Shown: positions 1-9,866 of the stretch, piece after piece | Layout: each line of letters starts with the position of its first letter | Numbering within the stretch: position 1 is the stretch's first letter | Source: Candidatus Epilinea brevis | Lineage (GTDB): Bacteria > Chloroflexota > Anaerolineae > Epilineales > Epilineaceae | Assembly (NCBI GenBank): GCA_016710785.1 | Contig: JADJUE010000002.1 | Span: 496,001-560,000 of the forward strand | Direction of reading: 5' to 3' | DNA length: 64,000 nt | The notes under the pieces: generated by a model | What the model saw: the letters and a program-made list of their open reading frames with translations, nothing else | The model's database searches: none | Told to the model about the DNA's origin: nothing | Position numbers and translations under genes: made by a program

Positions 1-1359
1 GTCAGCATCATCGTGCCGCCCGGCGCCGCCCTGGGGCGCATCGCGGTCAACATCGACGGCGCCGTGGCGGCGCCCCATTTCAGCCTGGGGAAGGACGATG
101 CGGCCGATTGGGACCGCCTGAAGGCCTTGCCCGGAGCCTGGGGCTACATCGAGAGTCCGCTCATGAGCGTCTATGTCTCCAGGCGGGCTCTGCAGGGCCT
201 GACCGATGCTGCCGCGGTGGCCCGGCATTGGCAGACCGCTGTCGAGATGGCCGACCGCACCATGGGCTACACCCAGGGCAGGCGGCGCGGCGAGGCGGCG
301 ATCACGGACGCGCAGATCTCGGTGGGCTACGGTCATGCCGGCTACCCCTTCATGATGGAATACGGCGACAGCGCCGTGCTGGTCGACGACGTGGTCCGCC
401 AGGGTGACTGGGGTTACTACCACGAGCTGGGCCACAGCTACCAGGACGACTTCGACGGCGCCTACACCATCGCCACCCATGCGGAGGTAGACGTCAACCT
501 GGTGCCGGGCATCCTGATGAACCTGGTCCACCACCGCTTCCCCAACGACAACGACATCCACGGCACCCTGGACGCCGACAGCCGCCTGGCCGCGCGCGCG
601 GCCTTCGCCGCCCTGCCGGCGGCCCAGCAGACCTGGGACAAGGCCTGCGGCTCGGCCATGGCCTACGACTTCTACTTCAACCTGGCGGAAGCCTTCGGCT
701 GGGACCTCTACGGCCGCGCCCTGGGGCGCATCTACCGCAGCGTGGACCGGCCGGGATCGGACCAGGAACTGGGTGCGCTCGACGCCGCCGATCCCAACTT
801 CAAGCGCAATCGCTTCTTCCTGGCCTTCAGCCTGGAAGCGGGGCGCAACCTGGGCGCGTACTTCGCTCGCTATGGCCTGGGCAAGGGCGACTTCGGGATC
901 TCGGCGGCGGTGCTCGACCAGGTGAAGGGCCTGCCGGTGTGGACCGACAGCCGGCCGGTGACCGGTCTCAGCGATCCGGGCACCTTGACAGTGAATGAGG
1001 ATGTCGACCCAGACAAGCCCCTCTTCACCTTCAGCGCCCAGGATCCCGATCCGGGCACGATCTTCCTGTATGAGATCTCAGCGGGCAACGTAGACGGCGC
1101 ATTCGCAATGGACCGCGTCAGCGGCAAGCTGCGGGCGGTCGACCTGGACTTCGATCGTGCCAGGAGCTACCAGCTGACAGTGACGGTGCATGACAACGCG
1201 GTGCCATGGACGGCCAAGGCGGTGCGGTTTGCGGTTGATGTTGTGAACGTCGAACCCACCGCGACACCCGCCCTGCCCACGGTGCCTCCACCCAGCGCGA
1301 CCGCGGAGGCAACGAAACCCACCGTCGGTCGCCTGTGGCTGCCGCTGCTTGAGCGGTAG
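1..1359 (+). CDS. M60-family (enhancin-like) metallopeptidase with cadherin-like domain, 5' partial
   Basis: The open frame runs in from the left edge, so the start and any signal peptide lie outside the window. The zinc site of family M60 is visible: HELGH at about residues 137-141 (counted from nt 13), followed by a Glu in THAEVDVN, matching the HExxH(8,28)E pattern. M60 enzymes are secreted proteases that often act on mucin-type glycoproteins; that substrate is family knowledge and is not shown here. After the catalytic part comes a cadherin-like module at about residues 315-412, with the typical phrases FTFSAQDPD and SYQLTVTVHD. A Thr/Pro-rich linker follows, and the protein ends RLWLPLLER, one of several [FYL]LP tails in this window. 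The product is probably exported and surface-held. It ends 142 nt before ppdK. Confidence 0.85.
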   Translation, partial: VSIIVPPGAALGRIAVNIDGAVAAPHFSLGKDDAADWDRLKALPGAWGYIESPLMSVYVSRRALQGLTDAAAVARHWQTAVEMADRTMGYTQGRRRGEAAITDAQISVGYGHAGYPFMMEYGDSAVLVDDVVRQGDWGYYHELGHSYQDDFDGAYTIATHAEVDVNLVPGILMNLVHHRFPNDNDIHGTLDADSRLAARAAFAALPAAQQTWDKACGSAMAYDFYFNLAEAFGWDLYGRALGRIYRSVDRPGSDQELGALDAADPNFKRNRFFLAFSLEAGRNLGAYFARYGLGKGDFGISAAVLDQVKGLPVWTDSRPVTGLSDPGTLTVNEDVDPDKPLFTFSAQDPDPGTIFLYEISAGNVDGAFAMDRVSGKLRAVDLDFDRARSYQLTVTVHDNAVPWTAKAVRFAVDVVNVEPTATPALPTVPPPSATAEATKPTVGRLWLPLLER

Positions 1360-1501
1360 GGCAGGGGTATCAGTCCGGCTCGCCGGTCCGATCCCGCCTT
1401 CCCAGAACGCGATCCTTGACCCCGTCCGCTCCGGCCGATATGCTCCGGCCTGCACGCGGAGGCCGGCGTCCGGTCGGTGTCACGGAGCAGGGACCGATAC
1501 C

Positions 1502-4246
1502 ATGAGTCAGCGTTTGGTGTTTCGCTTCGGCGGTGGGACGGCAGATGGCGGCGGGGCCGACAAGGCCCTGTTGGGCGGCAAGGGCGCGGGGCTGGCGGAG
1601 ATGGCGCGGTTGGGGTTGCCGGTGCCGCCGGGCTTCACCATAAGCACTGCGGTCTGCAGCCATTTCGAGCGACAGGGCGGGCAGTATCCCGCTGGGCTCG
1701 ACGAAGCCGTCGAGGCCGGCATCGCGGTGGTGGAGGGCCAGGTGGGCCGGTGCTTTGGCGCCGCTGCCGACCCGCTGCTCTTCTCCGTCCGTTCGGGTGC
1801 CCGGGCCTCGATGCCCGGCATGATGGACACCGTCCTGAACCTCGGCCTGAACCTCGAGACCGTGGAAGGTCTGGCGAGATCTTCCGGCAACCGCCGCTTC
1901 GCCTTCGACGCCTACCGCCGTTTCATCGCCATGTATGCCGACGTGGTGCTGGAGCTCAAGGCCGCTTCCAAGCGCGAGCAGGACCCCTTTGAGCTGCTGC
2001 TGGAGGAAGCCAAGGCCCGCCGCGGCGTCAGCCTGGACACCGAACTGGAGGCCGCGGACCTGGAGACGCTATGCCTCGCCTACCTGGACCTGGTCCGCCG
2101 GCGCACGGGAGCGGCGTTTCCTGAAGATCCCCGTGCGCAGTTGTGGGGAGCCATCGGTGCGGTGTTTCGCAGTTGGAACAACCCGCGGGCGCTGGAATAC
2201 CGCCGTATGTACCATATCCCGGCCGACTGGGGCACGGCGGTCAATGTGCAGGCAATGGTCTTCGGCAACCTCGGCGCTGATTGCGCCACCGGCGTGGCCT
2301 TCACCCGCGACCCGGCCAGCGGCGAGCGGCGCCTCTTTGGCGAGTTCCTGCCCGATGCCCAAGGCGAGGACGTGGTGGCCGGTACCCGCACCCCGCAGCC
2401 CATCAGCAAGGTCGCCGAGCGGCCGGGGATCTCCTTGGAAGAGACCATGCCGGACACCTACGGCCAGTTCGTAGACCTGGCGGCGCGCCTGGAGCGCCAC
2501 TTTCACGACATGCAGGATCTGGAGTTCACCGTGGAGCGGGGCAAGCTGTGGATGCTGCAGACCCGCGCCGGCAAGCGCACGGGACTGGCGGCCATCCGCA
2601 TCGCTACGGACATGGTGGATGAAGGCTTGATCGACGACAGGGCGGCCTTGCGGCGCATCGAGGCCGAGGCCATGGAACATCTCCTGGCCCCCGTCTTCGA
2701 CGTAGCCGAACTGCGGATGGCCGAGGCTGAAGGGCGCCTCCTGGCCACCGGCCTCCCGGCCGGTCCGGGTGCGGCCACCGGGCGCGTGGTGTTTCATGCC
2801 GATGACGCCAAAGCCTGGGCCGCCCGTGGGGAGCCGGTCATCCTCGTGCGCGTGGAGACCTCGCCGGAGGATGTAGGGGGCATGGAGGTGGCGCGCGGCA
2901 TCCTCACCAGCCGCGGCGGCATGACCAGCCACGCCGCCCTGGTGGCCCGCCAGCGCGGCAAGCCCTGCGTGGTAGGCTGCGCGGCACTGTCCGTCGATTA
3001 TGAATCGGCCCGGCTGACCGCCGCGGGCCGCGAACTGGCCGAGGGTGACTGGCTCAGCCTGGACGGAGCCACCGGCCGGGTGTTCGTGGGCGAGATGGTA
3101 CCGCGGCCCTCGGAGGTCGTGGAGACGCTGATCGGCGGGCGCGGCGTGGCCGAGCCCGGCAGCATCGCCGCACGCTACCAACGGGTGCTCGCCTGGGCCG
3201 ACGCGCATCGACGCCTGGGCGTCCGGGCCAACGCCGACACCCCGGAGCAGAGTCTGGAGGCAGTCGCCCTGGGCGCCGAGGGCATCGGCCTGACCCGCAC
3301 GGAGCACATGTTCTTCCAGGACGACCGCATCGACGCCATGCGGCGGATGATCGTGGCTCCGGATGCCGAGGGGCGCCGCAAGTCGCTGGCCCCGATCCTG
3401 GCGATGCAGCGTTCCGACTTCGCCGGCATCTTCCGCGCCATGGCCGGACGGCCGGTGACCATCCGAACCCTGGATCCGCCCTTGCACGAGTTCCTGCCCC
3501 ATGAGGACGAGGCCATTGCCGCCCTGGCGCCCAGCCTGGGAATGAGCGCGGAGGACCTGGGCCGGCGCATCGCCGCCTTGGGCGAGTCCAACCCCATGCT
3601 GGGCCTACGCGGCTGCCGCCTGGGCATCATCTACCCTGAGATCACCGCCATGCAGGCGCGGGCCATCCTTGAAGCGGCCTGCGAGGTGCAGCAGGAGGGC
3701 ATCGCGGTCCATCCGGAGATCATGATCCCCCTGGTGGGCCATCCGGAGGAGCTGCGGCGGCAGCGCGAGCTGGTGGACGCGGAGGCGGAGACGGTCTTCG
3801 CCGAGCAGGGTCTCCGCGTACCCTACCTGGTGGGCACGATGATCGAGCTGCCGCGCGCCGCGCTCTGCGCCGCCGCCATCGCCCAGCACGCGGAGTTCTT
3901 CAGCTTCGGCACCAATGACCTGACCCAGACGACGATGGGCCTGTCGCGGGACGATGCCGGCGGCTTCCTGCAGACCTACATCGACCAGGGCATCCTGCAG
4001 CAGGATCCCTTCCAGACCCTGGACATCGATGGCGTAGGGCAGCTGCTCGACATCGGCACCAGCCGCGGCCGCAGCACGCGGCCGGACCTGAAGGTGGGCA
4101 TCTGCGGCGAGCATGGCGGCGATCCGGCCAGCATCGTCTTCGCCCACGGGGTCGGCCTGGACTACGTCAGCTGCTCGCCGCGACGCCTGCCGGTCGCGCG
4201 GGTGGCGGCGGCGCAGGCGGCGTTGGGGGCGGATCAGGCGGATTGA
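1502..4246 (+). CDS. ppdK: Pyruvate, phosphate dikinase
   Basis: Interconverts pyruvate, ATP and phosphate with phosphoenolpyruvate, AMP and diphosphate in the cytoplasm. The 914-residue length fits the family. The N-terminal ATP-grasp part carries KGAGLAEMARLGLPVPPGF and SVRSGARASMPGMMDT. The swivelling phosphohistidine domain has GGMTSHAALVARQRGKPCVVG near residues 472-492, with the phosphorylated His at about 477. The C-terminal PEP/pyruvate barrel has NPMLGLRGCRLGI, EFFSFGTNDLTQTTMG and the catalytic-Cys motif CGEHGGDP (Cys about 868). I chose the ATG at 1502 because homology starts there (MSQRLVFRFGGG) and GGAG lies upstream; the frame stays open about 150 nt further 5', but that extension has low-complexity composition. 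No PDRP-type regulator gene is nearby. It stands alone between two secreted-protein genes. Confidence 0.97.
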   Translation: MSQRLVFRFGGGTADGGGADKALLGGKGAGLAEMARLGLPVPPGFTISTAVCSHFERQGGQYPAGLDEAVEAGIAVVEGQVGRCFGAAADPLLFSVRSGARASMPGMMDTVLNLGLNLETVEGLARSSGNRRFAFDAYRRFIAMYADVVLELKAASKREQDPFELLLEEAKARRGVSLDTELEAADLETLCLAYLDLVRRRTGAAFPEDPRAQLWGAIGAVFRSWNNPRALEYRRMYHIPADWGTAVNVQAMVFGNLGADCATGVAFTRDPASGERRLFGEFLPDAQGEDVVAGTRTPQPISKVAERPGISLEETMPDTYGQFVDLAARLERHFHDMQDLEFTVERGKLWMLQTRAGKRTGLAAIRIATDMVDEGLIDDRAALRRIEAEAMEHLLAPVFDVAELRMAEAEGRLLATGLPAGPGAATGRVVFHADDAKAWAARGEPVILVRVETSPEDVGGMEVARGILTSRGGMTSHAALVARQRGKPCVVGCAALSVDYESARLTAAGRELAEGDWLSLDGATGRVFVGEMVPRPSEVVETLIGGRGVAEPGSIAARYQRVLAWADAHRRLGVRANADTPEQSLEAVALGAEGIGLTRTEHMFFQDDRIDAMRRMIVAPDAEGRRKSLAPILAMQRSDFAGIFRAMAGRPVTIRTLDPPLHEFLPHEDEAIAALAPSLGMSAEDLGRRIAALGESNPMLGLRGCRLGIIYPEITAMQARAILEAACEVQQEGIAVHPEIMIPLVGHPEELRRQRELVDAEAETVFAEQGLRVPYLVGTMIELPRAALCAAAIAQHAEFFSFGTNDLTQTTMGLSRDDAGGFLQTYIDQGILQQDPFQTLDIDGVGQLLDIGTSRGRSTRPDLKVGICGEHGGDPASIVFAHGVGLDYVSCSPRRLPVARVAAAQAALGADQAD

Positions 4247-4331
4247 CGGGCGCGGTCCAGGCCATGGCGATCGGACGTGCACGCGTACGAGCACGGCATG
4301 CCGTGCCCCGACGCGTGCACCCACCCACCTG

Positions 4332-6407
4332 TCACGGACATTTCCCAATCCCTCCCCGGCCCAGCACCGGCAGATGCACCGCAAATGGCAGCGGCGCATG
4401 CGGTGTGGGCGGCGGCGTAGCCGTGGGCGGCCGGGGCAGATCCGGGCCCACCTGGAAGAGGACGATGCCGGAGGTCTCGGCGGCCACGATCGCCAGGCCA
4501 CCGTTCACGGCCACATCGCGCCCCTCGTCGGTCAGCGTCTGGCGGGCGGCGGCGCGCAGGGCCTGGGGGTTCGACAGGTCCACGTCCACCATCTCGCCGC
4601 CACCGGCATTGTCGCTGCGCGCCAGGAGGATGCGATCGGCTCCGGCCAGCAGTTCGCTGTCGCCGCTGCGGCCGGAGAGCTCCAGCCGCGAGACTTCCAC
4701 CGGCTTGTCGGGGTTGGTCACCTCGAAGAGCTGCAAGCCGCCGGCGTAGACCCGCGTGCCGCGCACGTGAAGGCCTTCGCGGAAGCCGAGGGTACCCACC
4801 GTGCCGAAGGCCAGGGGTTCGTCCAACTTCAGGAAGTCGAAGATCTGCAGGCTGGGCCGGCCGGTGAAGACGCCGGTGGAGGGTCCGAGGACGTAGGCCC
4901 GCTTGTCGGCCACCGCGATGTCCGTGGCGCCGCCGTTGGAGCGGATGCGCGATACCTCTGTCGGATTGGCTGGATTGCTGGTGTCGAAGACGCGCACCCA
5001 TTCGTCGTTGGCCATGTACATCAGGTCGCCTTCCATGGCCAGCCGCCAGATAGGGGCCTTGCGGCCACCGACGGGGTCATTGGGCATCTTGAGCGAGGCC
5101 ACCTCTGCCGGACGTCGCCGGTCGCGCAGGTCATAGACCTTCAGGGTCTCGCCGGGAACCCCCAGGAACAGGAAGCCACCCTTGAGCAGCATGCCGCTCT
5201 TGTCTACGGTGTGTTCGATGCGCGCCAGGAAGCGTGGCCAGGCGGGCGCCGAGATGTCGAGGATCTCGATGTGCCCGGTGGGGCCTCCCAGGGTCGTGCC
5301 CTCTTCCACCACCGCGATCTCCGCCTCGCTGACCACCCGGCGGGCGTTGGCGATGGTGGGCAGCGCGGTGCGCACCCCTCCGCGCCCCAGGTCGGCCACC
5401 TGGAAGCCGAAGGTGCCGCTGGCCATCCAGGCCCAGGGCTGGCTGATAGCCAGCTTCCAGACGGTGTCCACGGTGGGGATCTGGGTGATGATGCGCGGCT
5501 GCGAGGGGTCGGCGACATCGATGATGGTCAGCTGGCGCATGCCTTGGTGATAGAGCCGCTTGCCCACCAGATTGATGGTGATGCCCTGGTCGCCGATGGG
5601 CAAGCTGGACAGCAGCACCGGACGGCGGACGTTGCTGTGGTCATGGATGTGCAGCGCGCTGGCGCGCTCGATGCCGCCGATGCTCACCGAGGCCGAGGCG
5701 TAGACGATGGGGCCTTCGGAGACCACCGCGTCCGCCCAGTCCTCCAACAGGCGCTTGCCCCGCGGGTTGCTGGGATCGCTGACATCCACGGCCACCAGGT
5801 TGCGATTGACGGTGTAGGCGTGGCCGTTGCTGACGGAGAGATCGGTCACGATCTCGGCGAAGTGGCCTACCACTCTGGCGCCGCCGGCGGCATTGAGATC
5901 GACGATGGACATGCCTGCCGCGCCGCCCACCACGTACAGCAGGTTGGCCTGGCGGATCACCTTGGCGGAGACGCCGGGCAAGGCGATGCGCCTGAGGATG
6001 GCCGGCCGGGCGGGGTCGCCGAGATCAAGCTCCAGGATGCCGGCCTGACTCACCGCCACCCATGCATGGCTGCCATCGATGAGGATGTCCTGCACCAGGC
6101 CCGGCAGCACCTCGCTACGGCTGAGTTCCTCCAGGTACAGCGGGTCGCAGCCGGTCATCACCAGGACGCGCGGACCCATGCCCACCAGCACGATGCCGTG
6201 GTCGGCGGCCACGGCCATCACCGAGCCGCCATACTGGCCGAGAAGGTCCAGACGGCCGGTCTGGGCGGCCGCAGGCTGGGGAGGGGCCAGGATGGCCAGC
6301 AGGCCAAGGAGCAGGGCAATGGCGACGGCCATCGCCGGCTTCCGCTGGATGACGACGGTGCGGGCAAGCGGTCGCGCGGACCGGCCGGCAATGTGAGGCG
6401 GCGGCAT
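4332..6407 (-). CDS. Secreted LVIVD-repeat beta-propeller protein
   Basis: A 691-residue exported protein of unknown function. The start is set by a strong ribosome-binding site, AAGGAGG, six bases before the ATG at 6407. A signal peptide follows (basic N-region, then AVAIALLLGLLAILAP, cleavage likely after PAAAQ). The body consists of repeated blades of the LVIVD type, with phrases such as LTIIDVADPSQPRIITQI, RVFDTSNPANPTEVSRI and LQLFEVTNPDKPVEVSRL. These predict a seven- or eight-bladed propeller. The C-terminus is a Pro/Thr linker followed by FAVHLPVLGR and a short tail. Such proteins are usually surface or periplasm-like binding scaffolds; no catalytic residues are evident. It is convergent with ppdK (85-bp gap) and has its own promoter at 6448-6475. 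Confidence 0.85.
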   Translation of the reverse strand: MPPPHIAGRSARPLARTVVIQRKPAMAVAIALLLGLLAILAPPQPAAAQTGRLDLLGQYGGSVMAVAADHGIVLVGMGPRVLVMTGCDPLYLEELSRSEVLPGLVQDILIDGSHAWVAVSQAGILELDLGDPARPAILRRIALPGVSAKVIRQANLLYVVGGAAGMSIVDLNAAGGARVVGHFAEIVTDLSVSNGHAYTVNRNLVAVDVSDPSNPRGKRLLEDWADAVVSEGPIVYASASVSIGGIERASALHIHDHSNVRRPVLLSSLPIGDQGITINLVGKRLYHQGMRQLTIIDVADPSQPRIITQIPTVDTVWKLAISQPWAWMASGTFGFQVADLGRGGVRTALPTIANARRVVSEAEIAVVEEGTTLGGPTGHIEILDISAPAWPRFLARIEHTVDKSGMLLKGGFLFLGVPGETLKVYDLRDRRRPAEVASLKMPNDPVGGRKAPIWRLAMEGDLMYMANDEWVRVFDTSNPANPTEVSRIRSNGGATDIAVADKRAYVLGPSTGVFTGRPSLQIFDFLKLDEPLAFGTVGTLGFREGLHVRGTRVYAGGLQLFEVTNPDKPVEVSRLELSGRSGDSELLAGADRILLARSDNAGGGEMVDVDLSNPQALRAAARQTLTDEGRDVAVNGGLAIVAAETSGIVLFQVGPDLPRPPTATPPPTPHAPLPFAVHLPVLGRGGIGKCP

Positions 6408-6447
6408 CAGATGCCTCCTTGGGGCAGGACGGAAGGGGGGCCAGCGG

Positions 6448-6475
6448 AGTATAGCGGGGGGTGGGGGCGGGTCAA
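6448..6475 (-). promoter_or_regulatory. Promoter of the LVIVD-repeat gene
   Basis: On the minus strand TTGACC (6470-6475) and TATACT (6448-6453) are separated by 16 bp, placing a start site about 35 nt before the ATG at 6407. Both boxes match the sigma-70 consensus well in otherwise very GC-rich DNA. Confidence 0.6.
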
Positions 6476-6612
6476 CCGGCGGGGTGCGGCCAGCGGGCCC
6501 CGGCAGGGACGGCATCTGGACAGGGAATGGCCGCGGGCTTAGACTCCGGCTCAGACGGCCGGCAGCCCAGCCGTCCGCCGCTGCCGGCGACGCGAAACCA
6601 TCCGGAGGGAAC

Positions 6613-7257
6613 ATGAGCGACGAGGGAAGCATCGCCCTCATCGTAGCGGGGGCGACGATCTTCGGCGGCCTGGTCGGGCAGGCGATCAGCATCTTCTACC
6701 AGGGCCGGCTCAACAGCCTGGAGCGCATTCGCATCGTGCAGGCGCGGGCCACCCAGCTCTACGATCGCGAGATCCGGGCCTACGACGAGATCGTGCCCGG
6801 CATGGCGGGGATGCTCTATATAGCGCGCGATCTGGCTCGCGAGCCCCTGCTCCGCCGTACGCGGCAGCAAGACGCGGACAGCCTGCGCCGCTACCGTGAC
6901 TTCCAGAAGCGGGCGAAAGCGGCGGTGGACCGGCATTTCCAGGCCTGCGGAGATCACTTCCATATCGTCGGACCCGCGGGGGTGAACCTGATCGATGACG
7001 CTGCGCGGACCCTGTACCGGGTGATCGATGAATGTACCGCGCCGATCGGGGGCGGCGAGCCCATCACGGCCGAGCGGTCCGGCGCGATCCTGCTGGAGTT
7101 GGAGACCTTGCGCAACCGGATGCTGGAATGGTTCTGGAACGCCCTGGACACGGCGACCTTGGAATCCAGCTTCCGAGCGGTTCACGAGCCCTTGAACGCG
7201 CCGATGCCCGGCGCGTCGATCTTCTTGCAGTCCGAGATCAAGGAGGGGGCGGGTTGA
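6613..7257 (+). CDS. Hypothetical protein with one N-terminal membrane segment
   Basis: 214 residues; I do not recognise a family. The ATG at 6613 is preceded by GGAGGG at a good distance. Residues 7-28 (IALIVAGATIFGGLVGQAIS) form a single hydrophobic segment, after which the chain is charged and predicted helical, with many Arg/Glu residues (for example RIRIVQARATQLYDREIRAYDE). This layout resembles small anchor proteins with a cytoplasmic helical domain. There is no catalytic motif. It lies alone between the divergent LVIVD gene and fumC (171-bp gap). Confidence 0.6.
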   Translation: MSDEGSIALIVAGATIFGGLVGQAISIFYQGRLNSLERIRIVQARATQLYDREIRAYDEIVPGMAGMLYIARDLAREPLLRRTRQQDADSLRRYRDFQKRAKAAVDRHFQACGDHFHIVGPAGVNLIDDAARTLYRVIDECTAPIGGGEPITAERSGAILLELETLRNRMLEWFWNALDTATLESSFRAVHEPLNAPMPGASIFLQSEIKEGAG

Positions 7258-7428
7258 TGGGCCGGTCGGACCCGCCTGGTTTCCTCTCCCGCTGCACCCC
7301 GACTATCCTCTCCCGTCGGTGCTGGAAGCGTCACATGCCGGCAACCGTGCTTCCGCCACGTCGCCGGACCCCAAGTGCCGACAAGATTCGAGGCCCCGTG
7401 GGGCCGCCACGGAGATAGCGAAACCACC

Positions 7429-8826
7429 ATGAGCACCGCCACCCGCACCGAACAGGATTCGCTGGGCGAGATCCAGGTCCCCGCCCACGCCCTCTGGGCT
7501 GCGCAGACGCAGCGCGCCGTCGAGAACTTCCCCATCTCGGGCATCACCTTCGATCGCCGCTTCATCCGCGGCCTGGGCCTGGTCAAGCTGGCCTGCGCCG
7601 GGGTGAACAAGGAACTCGGGGATCTGGACCAGGGCCTGGCCGAGGCCATCGCCCAAGCCTCTAGGGAGGTGGCTGACGGGGCGCATGACGCGCAGTTCCC
7701 CATCGACATCTTCCAGACCGGCTCCGGCACCTCCACCAACATGAACGCCAATGAGGTCATCGCCAGCCGGGCCAACCTCATCCTGGGCCAGCCGCAGAGC
7801 GTCAAGAGCCCCGTGCATGCCAACGACCACGTCAACATGGGCCAGAGCTCCAACGATGTGATCCCAACGGTGGTTCATGTCGCGGCCTATCTGGCCATCG
7901 TCGAGGAGCTGCTACCGGCTTTGGATCACCTCGCGCTCGGCATACGCGAGCGAGCGGCGCGCGACGCGGACGTGGTCAAGACCGGCCGTACCCACCTGAT
8001 GGATGCCATGCCCTTGACCATCGGGCAGGAGTTCGGCGGCTGGGCGGCGCAGGTGGAAGCCGCCCGCTCGCGCATCGCGGGGGCCCTGGACGAGCTGGGC
8101 GGCCTGGCCCTGGGCGGCACTGCCGTGGGCACCGGCATCAACACCCGCGCGGGCTACGGCAAGGCCGTCGCCGCACGGCTTGCAGCGCTCACGGGTCACC
8201 CCTTCCATGAGGCCGGCGATCACTTCATGGCCCAGGCCAGCTCGGACACGGCCGTGGCCGTCAGCGGCCTGGTGAAGGCCGCCGCGGTCAGCCTGCTCAA
8301 GGTGGCCGGCGACCTGCGCTGGATGAACTCCGGTCCCTTGGCCGGCCTGGGGGAGATCACCCTGCCCGCCCTGCAGCCGGGCTCCAGCATCATGCCCGGC
8401 AAGATCAACCCGGTCATCCCCGAAGCGGTGATCATGGTCTGCGCCCAGGTCATCGGCAACGACACCGCCGTGACCGTGGCCGCCCAGACGGCCAACTTCC
8501 AGCTGTCGGTCACCCTGCCGGTCATCGCCCGCAACCTGCTGGAGTCCATCGCCTTCCTGGCCGGCGCAGCGCGGGTGCTGGCCGACAAGGCTATCGCCGG
8601 CCTCACCGTCAACGCCGACCACATCGCCGAGTTCGTAGAGCGCAACCCCATCCTGGTCACGGCCCTCAACCCGGTCATCGGCTACGACAAGGCGGCCAAG
8701 ATCGCCAAGACCGCCTACGCCCAGGGGCGGCGGCTTAGAGACGTAGCCGAAGAGATGACCGACCTGAGCGCCGAGGAGTTGGACCGGCACCTGGACCCCG
8801 CGACGATGACCCGTCCAGGGCTCTGA
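7429..8826 (+). CDS. fumC: Class II fumarate hydratase
   Basis: Reversible hydration of fumarate to L-malate in the TCA cycle; cytoplasmic, iron-independent, homotetrameric in the family. The 465-residue length is normal. Recognisable blocks are SGTSTNMNANEVIASRAN, NMGQSSNDVIPT, KTGRTHLMDAMPLTIGQEFG and the lyase signature GSSIMPGKINPV near residue 318. The C-terminal part keeps NPILVTALNPVIGYDKAAKIAK. I start it at the ATG at 7429 because similarity begins at SLGEIQVPAHALW a few residues later; a longer frame begins at 7375 but adds only an unsupported 18 residues. It sits alone, 42 bp ahead of the zinc-ribbon gene on the same strand. Confidence 0.97.
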   Translation: MSTATRTEQDSLGEIQVPAHALWAAQTQRAVENFPISGITFDRRFIRGLGLVKLACAGVNKELGDLDQGLAEAIAQASREVADGAHDAQFPIDIFQTGSGTSTNMNANEVIASRANLILGQPQSVKSPVHANDHVNMGQSSNDVIPTVVHVAAYLAIVEELLPALDHLALGIRERAARDADVVKTGRTHLMDAMPLTIGQEFGGWAAQVEAARSRIAGALDELGGLALGGTAVGTGINTRAGYGKAVAARLAALTGHPFHEAGDHFMAQASSDTAVAVSGLVKAAAVSLLKVAGDLRWMNSGPLAGLGEITLPALQPGSSIMPGKINPVIPEAVIMVCAQVIGNDTAVTVAAQTANFQLSVTLPVIARNLLESIAFLAGAARVLADKAIAGLTVNADHIAEFVERNPILVTALNPVIGYDKAAKIAKTAYAQGRRLRDVAEEMTDLSAEELDRHLDPATMTRPGL

Positions 8827-8868
8827 GCAGCCGCAGGCCGCTGATGGCTCAGGAAGGCCGGCCGCCCC

Positions 8869-9855
8869 TTGCGCTGTGAACGCTGCGGGACCCGTATACG
8901 GGGCGCCACCTGGTTCTGCCCCGCCTGCGGCAGCCCGGTTCGCGACCTCAACGTGGCCGATTCGGTGTCCGGCGGCCGCTGGCGTCCGGCGCTGCGTCGG
9001 GCGATGCCCTTGCTCCTGTCCGTGGCGCTGCTGACCCTGGTCGGCGGCGCCGGCTGGGGGGTCTGGCATTGGGGCACCTCCAGGAACTGGGCGTTGCGCC
9101 AGGCGGCCGCCACTGTCACGGCCTCGCCGGCGGCCACGCCGGCGGAGCCCACCGAGACTCCCGGCGATACGGCCTATCCGGCCGACCTGCCGACCCGGCC
9201 GGGCGCGCCGGTCTGGCAGGTATTGCCGCTGGCCGCGCCGCCGCGCATCGACGGCAACCTGGATGACTGGCAGTCGCCGCTGATCGATGCCACGCCCCTG
9301 GCGGTGACCGCCGTGGTCTTCGGGGCTGAAGCCTGGCAGGGAGCGGCGGACCTGTCGGCCACGGCCTGGGGAGCCTACGACGATCGTGCGCTCTACCTGG
9401 CTGTGGCCGTTCGCGACGACCGCTTCATCGCGCCGGCCCGCGGCGCCCAACTGTACCTGGGCGACAGCCTGGAGCTGCAGCTGGACACCGATCTGTCCGG
9501 TGATTGGGACCGCCGCGTCTTCGATGCCGACGACTGGCATATCGGCCTTTCTCCAGGCGCGCTGACCGTCGGCGGCGCAGGACCCGAGGCCTGGGTCTGG
9601 CGCCCCCAACCGCGGCGCGGCGCCCTTGAGCTGCCGCTTGCGGCGGAGGCCCGGCCCAGCGGATACGCCTTGGAGCTGGCGCTGCCCTGGAGCCTGTTGG
9701 GCCTCACGCCGGCGCCTGGCCTCGCCCTGGGGCTGACCGTCAGCGTGTCAGACAATGATGCGCCCCGGCCCTTGCAGGAGTCCATGATTTCATCGAGCGC
9801 CATCCGCCGATGGGACGATCCCACAACCATGGGCATCCTCGTCTTGAGGCCCTGA
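8869..9855 (+). CDS. Zinc-ribbon, membrane-anchored CBM9/DOMON-like protein
   Basis: 328 residues starting at a TTG, with AGGAAGG upstream; no ATG fits the frame. Residues 3-21 form a zinc ribbon with two CxxC knuckles (CERCG...CPACG). Next comes one transmembrane helix around residues 45-63 (MPLLLSVALLTLVGGAGWGV), a Thr/Pro/Ala-rich linker, and from about residue 120 a beta-sandwich resembling family 9 carbohydrate-binding modules: RIDGNLDDWQ, LYLAVAVRDD, LGDSLELQLDTD and YALELALPWSLLGL. The ribbon should face the cytoplasm and the sandwich the outside. CBM9-like domains bind sugars or haem in characterised proteins; the ligand here is unknown. The gene ends 11 bp before asnB on the same strand, suggesting cotranscription. 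Confidence 0.75.
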   Translation: MRCERCGTRIRGATWFCPACGSPVRDLNVADSVSGGRWRPALRRAMPLLLSVALLTLVGGAGWGVWHWGTSRNWALRQAAATVTASPAATPAEPTETPGDTAYPADLPTRPGAPVWQVLPLAAPPRIDGNLDDWQSPLIDATPLAVTAVVFGAEAWQGAADLSATAWGAYDDRALYLAVAVRDDRFIAPARGAQLYLGDSLELQLDTDLSGDWDRRVFDADDWHIGLSPGALTVGGAGPEAWVWRPQPRRGALELPLAAEARPSGYALELALPWSLLGLTPAPGLALGLTVSVSDNDAPRPLQESMISSSAIRRWDDPTTMGILVLRP

Positions 9856-9866
9856 GGAGACGCCAT

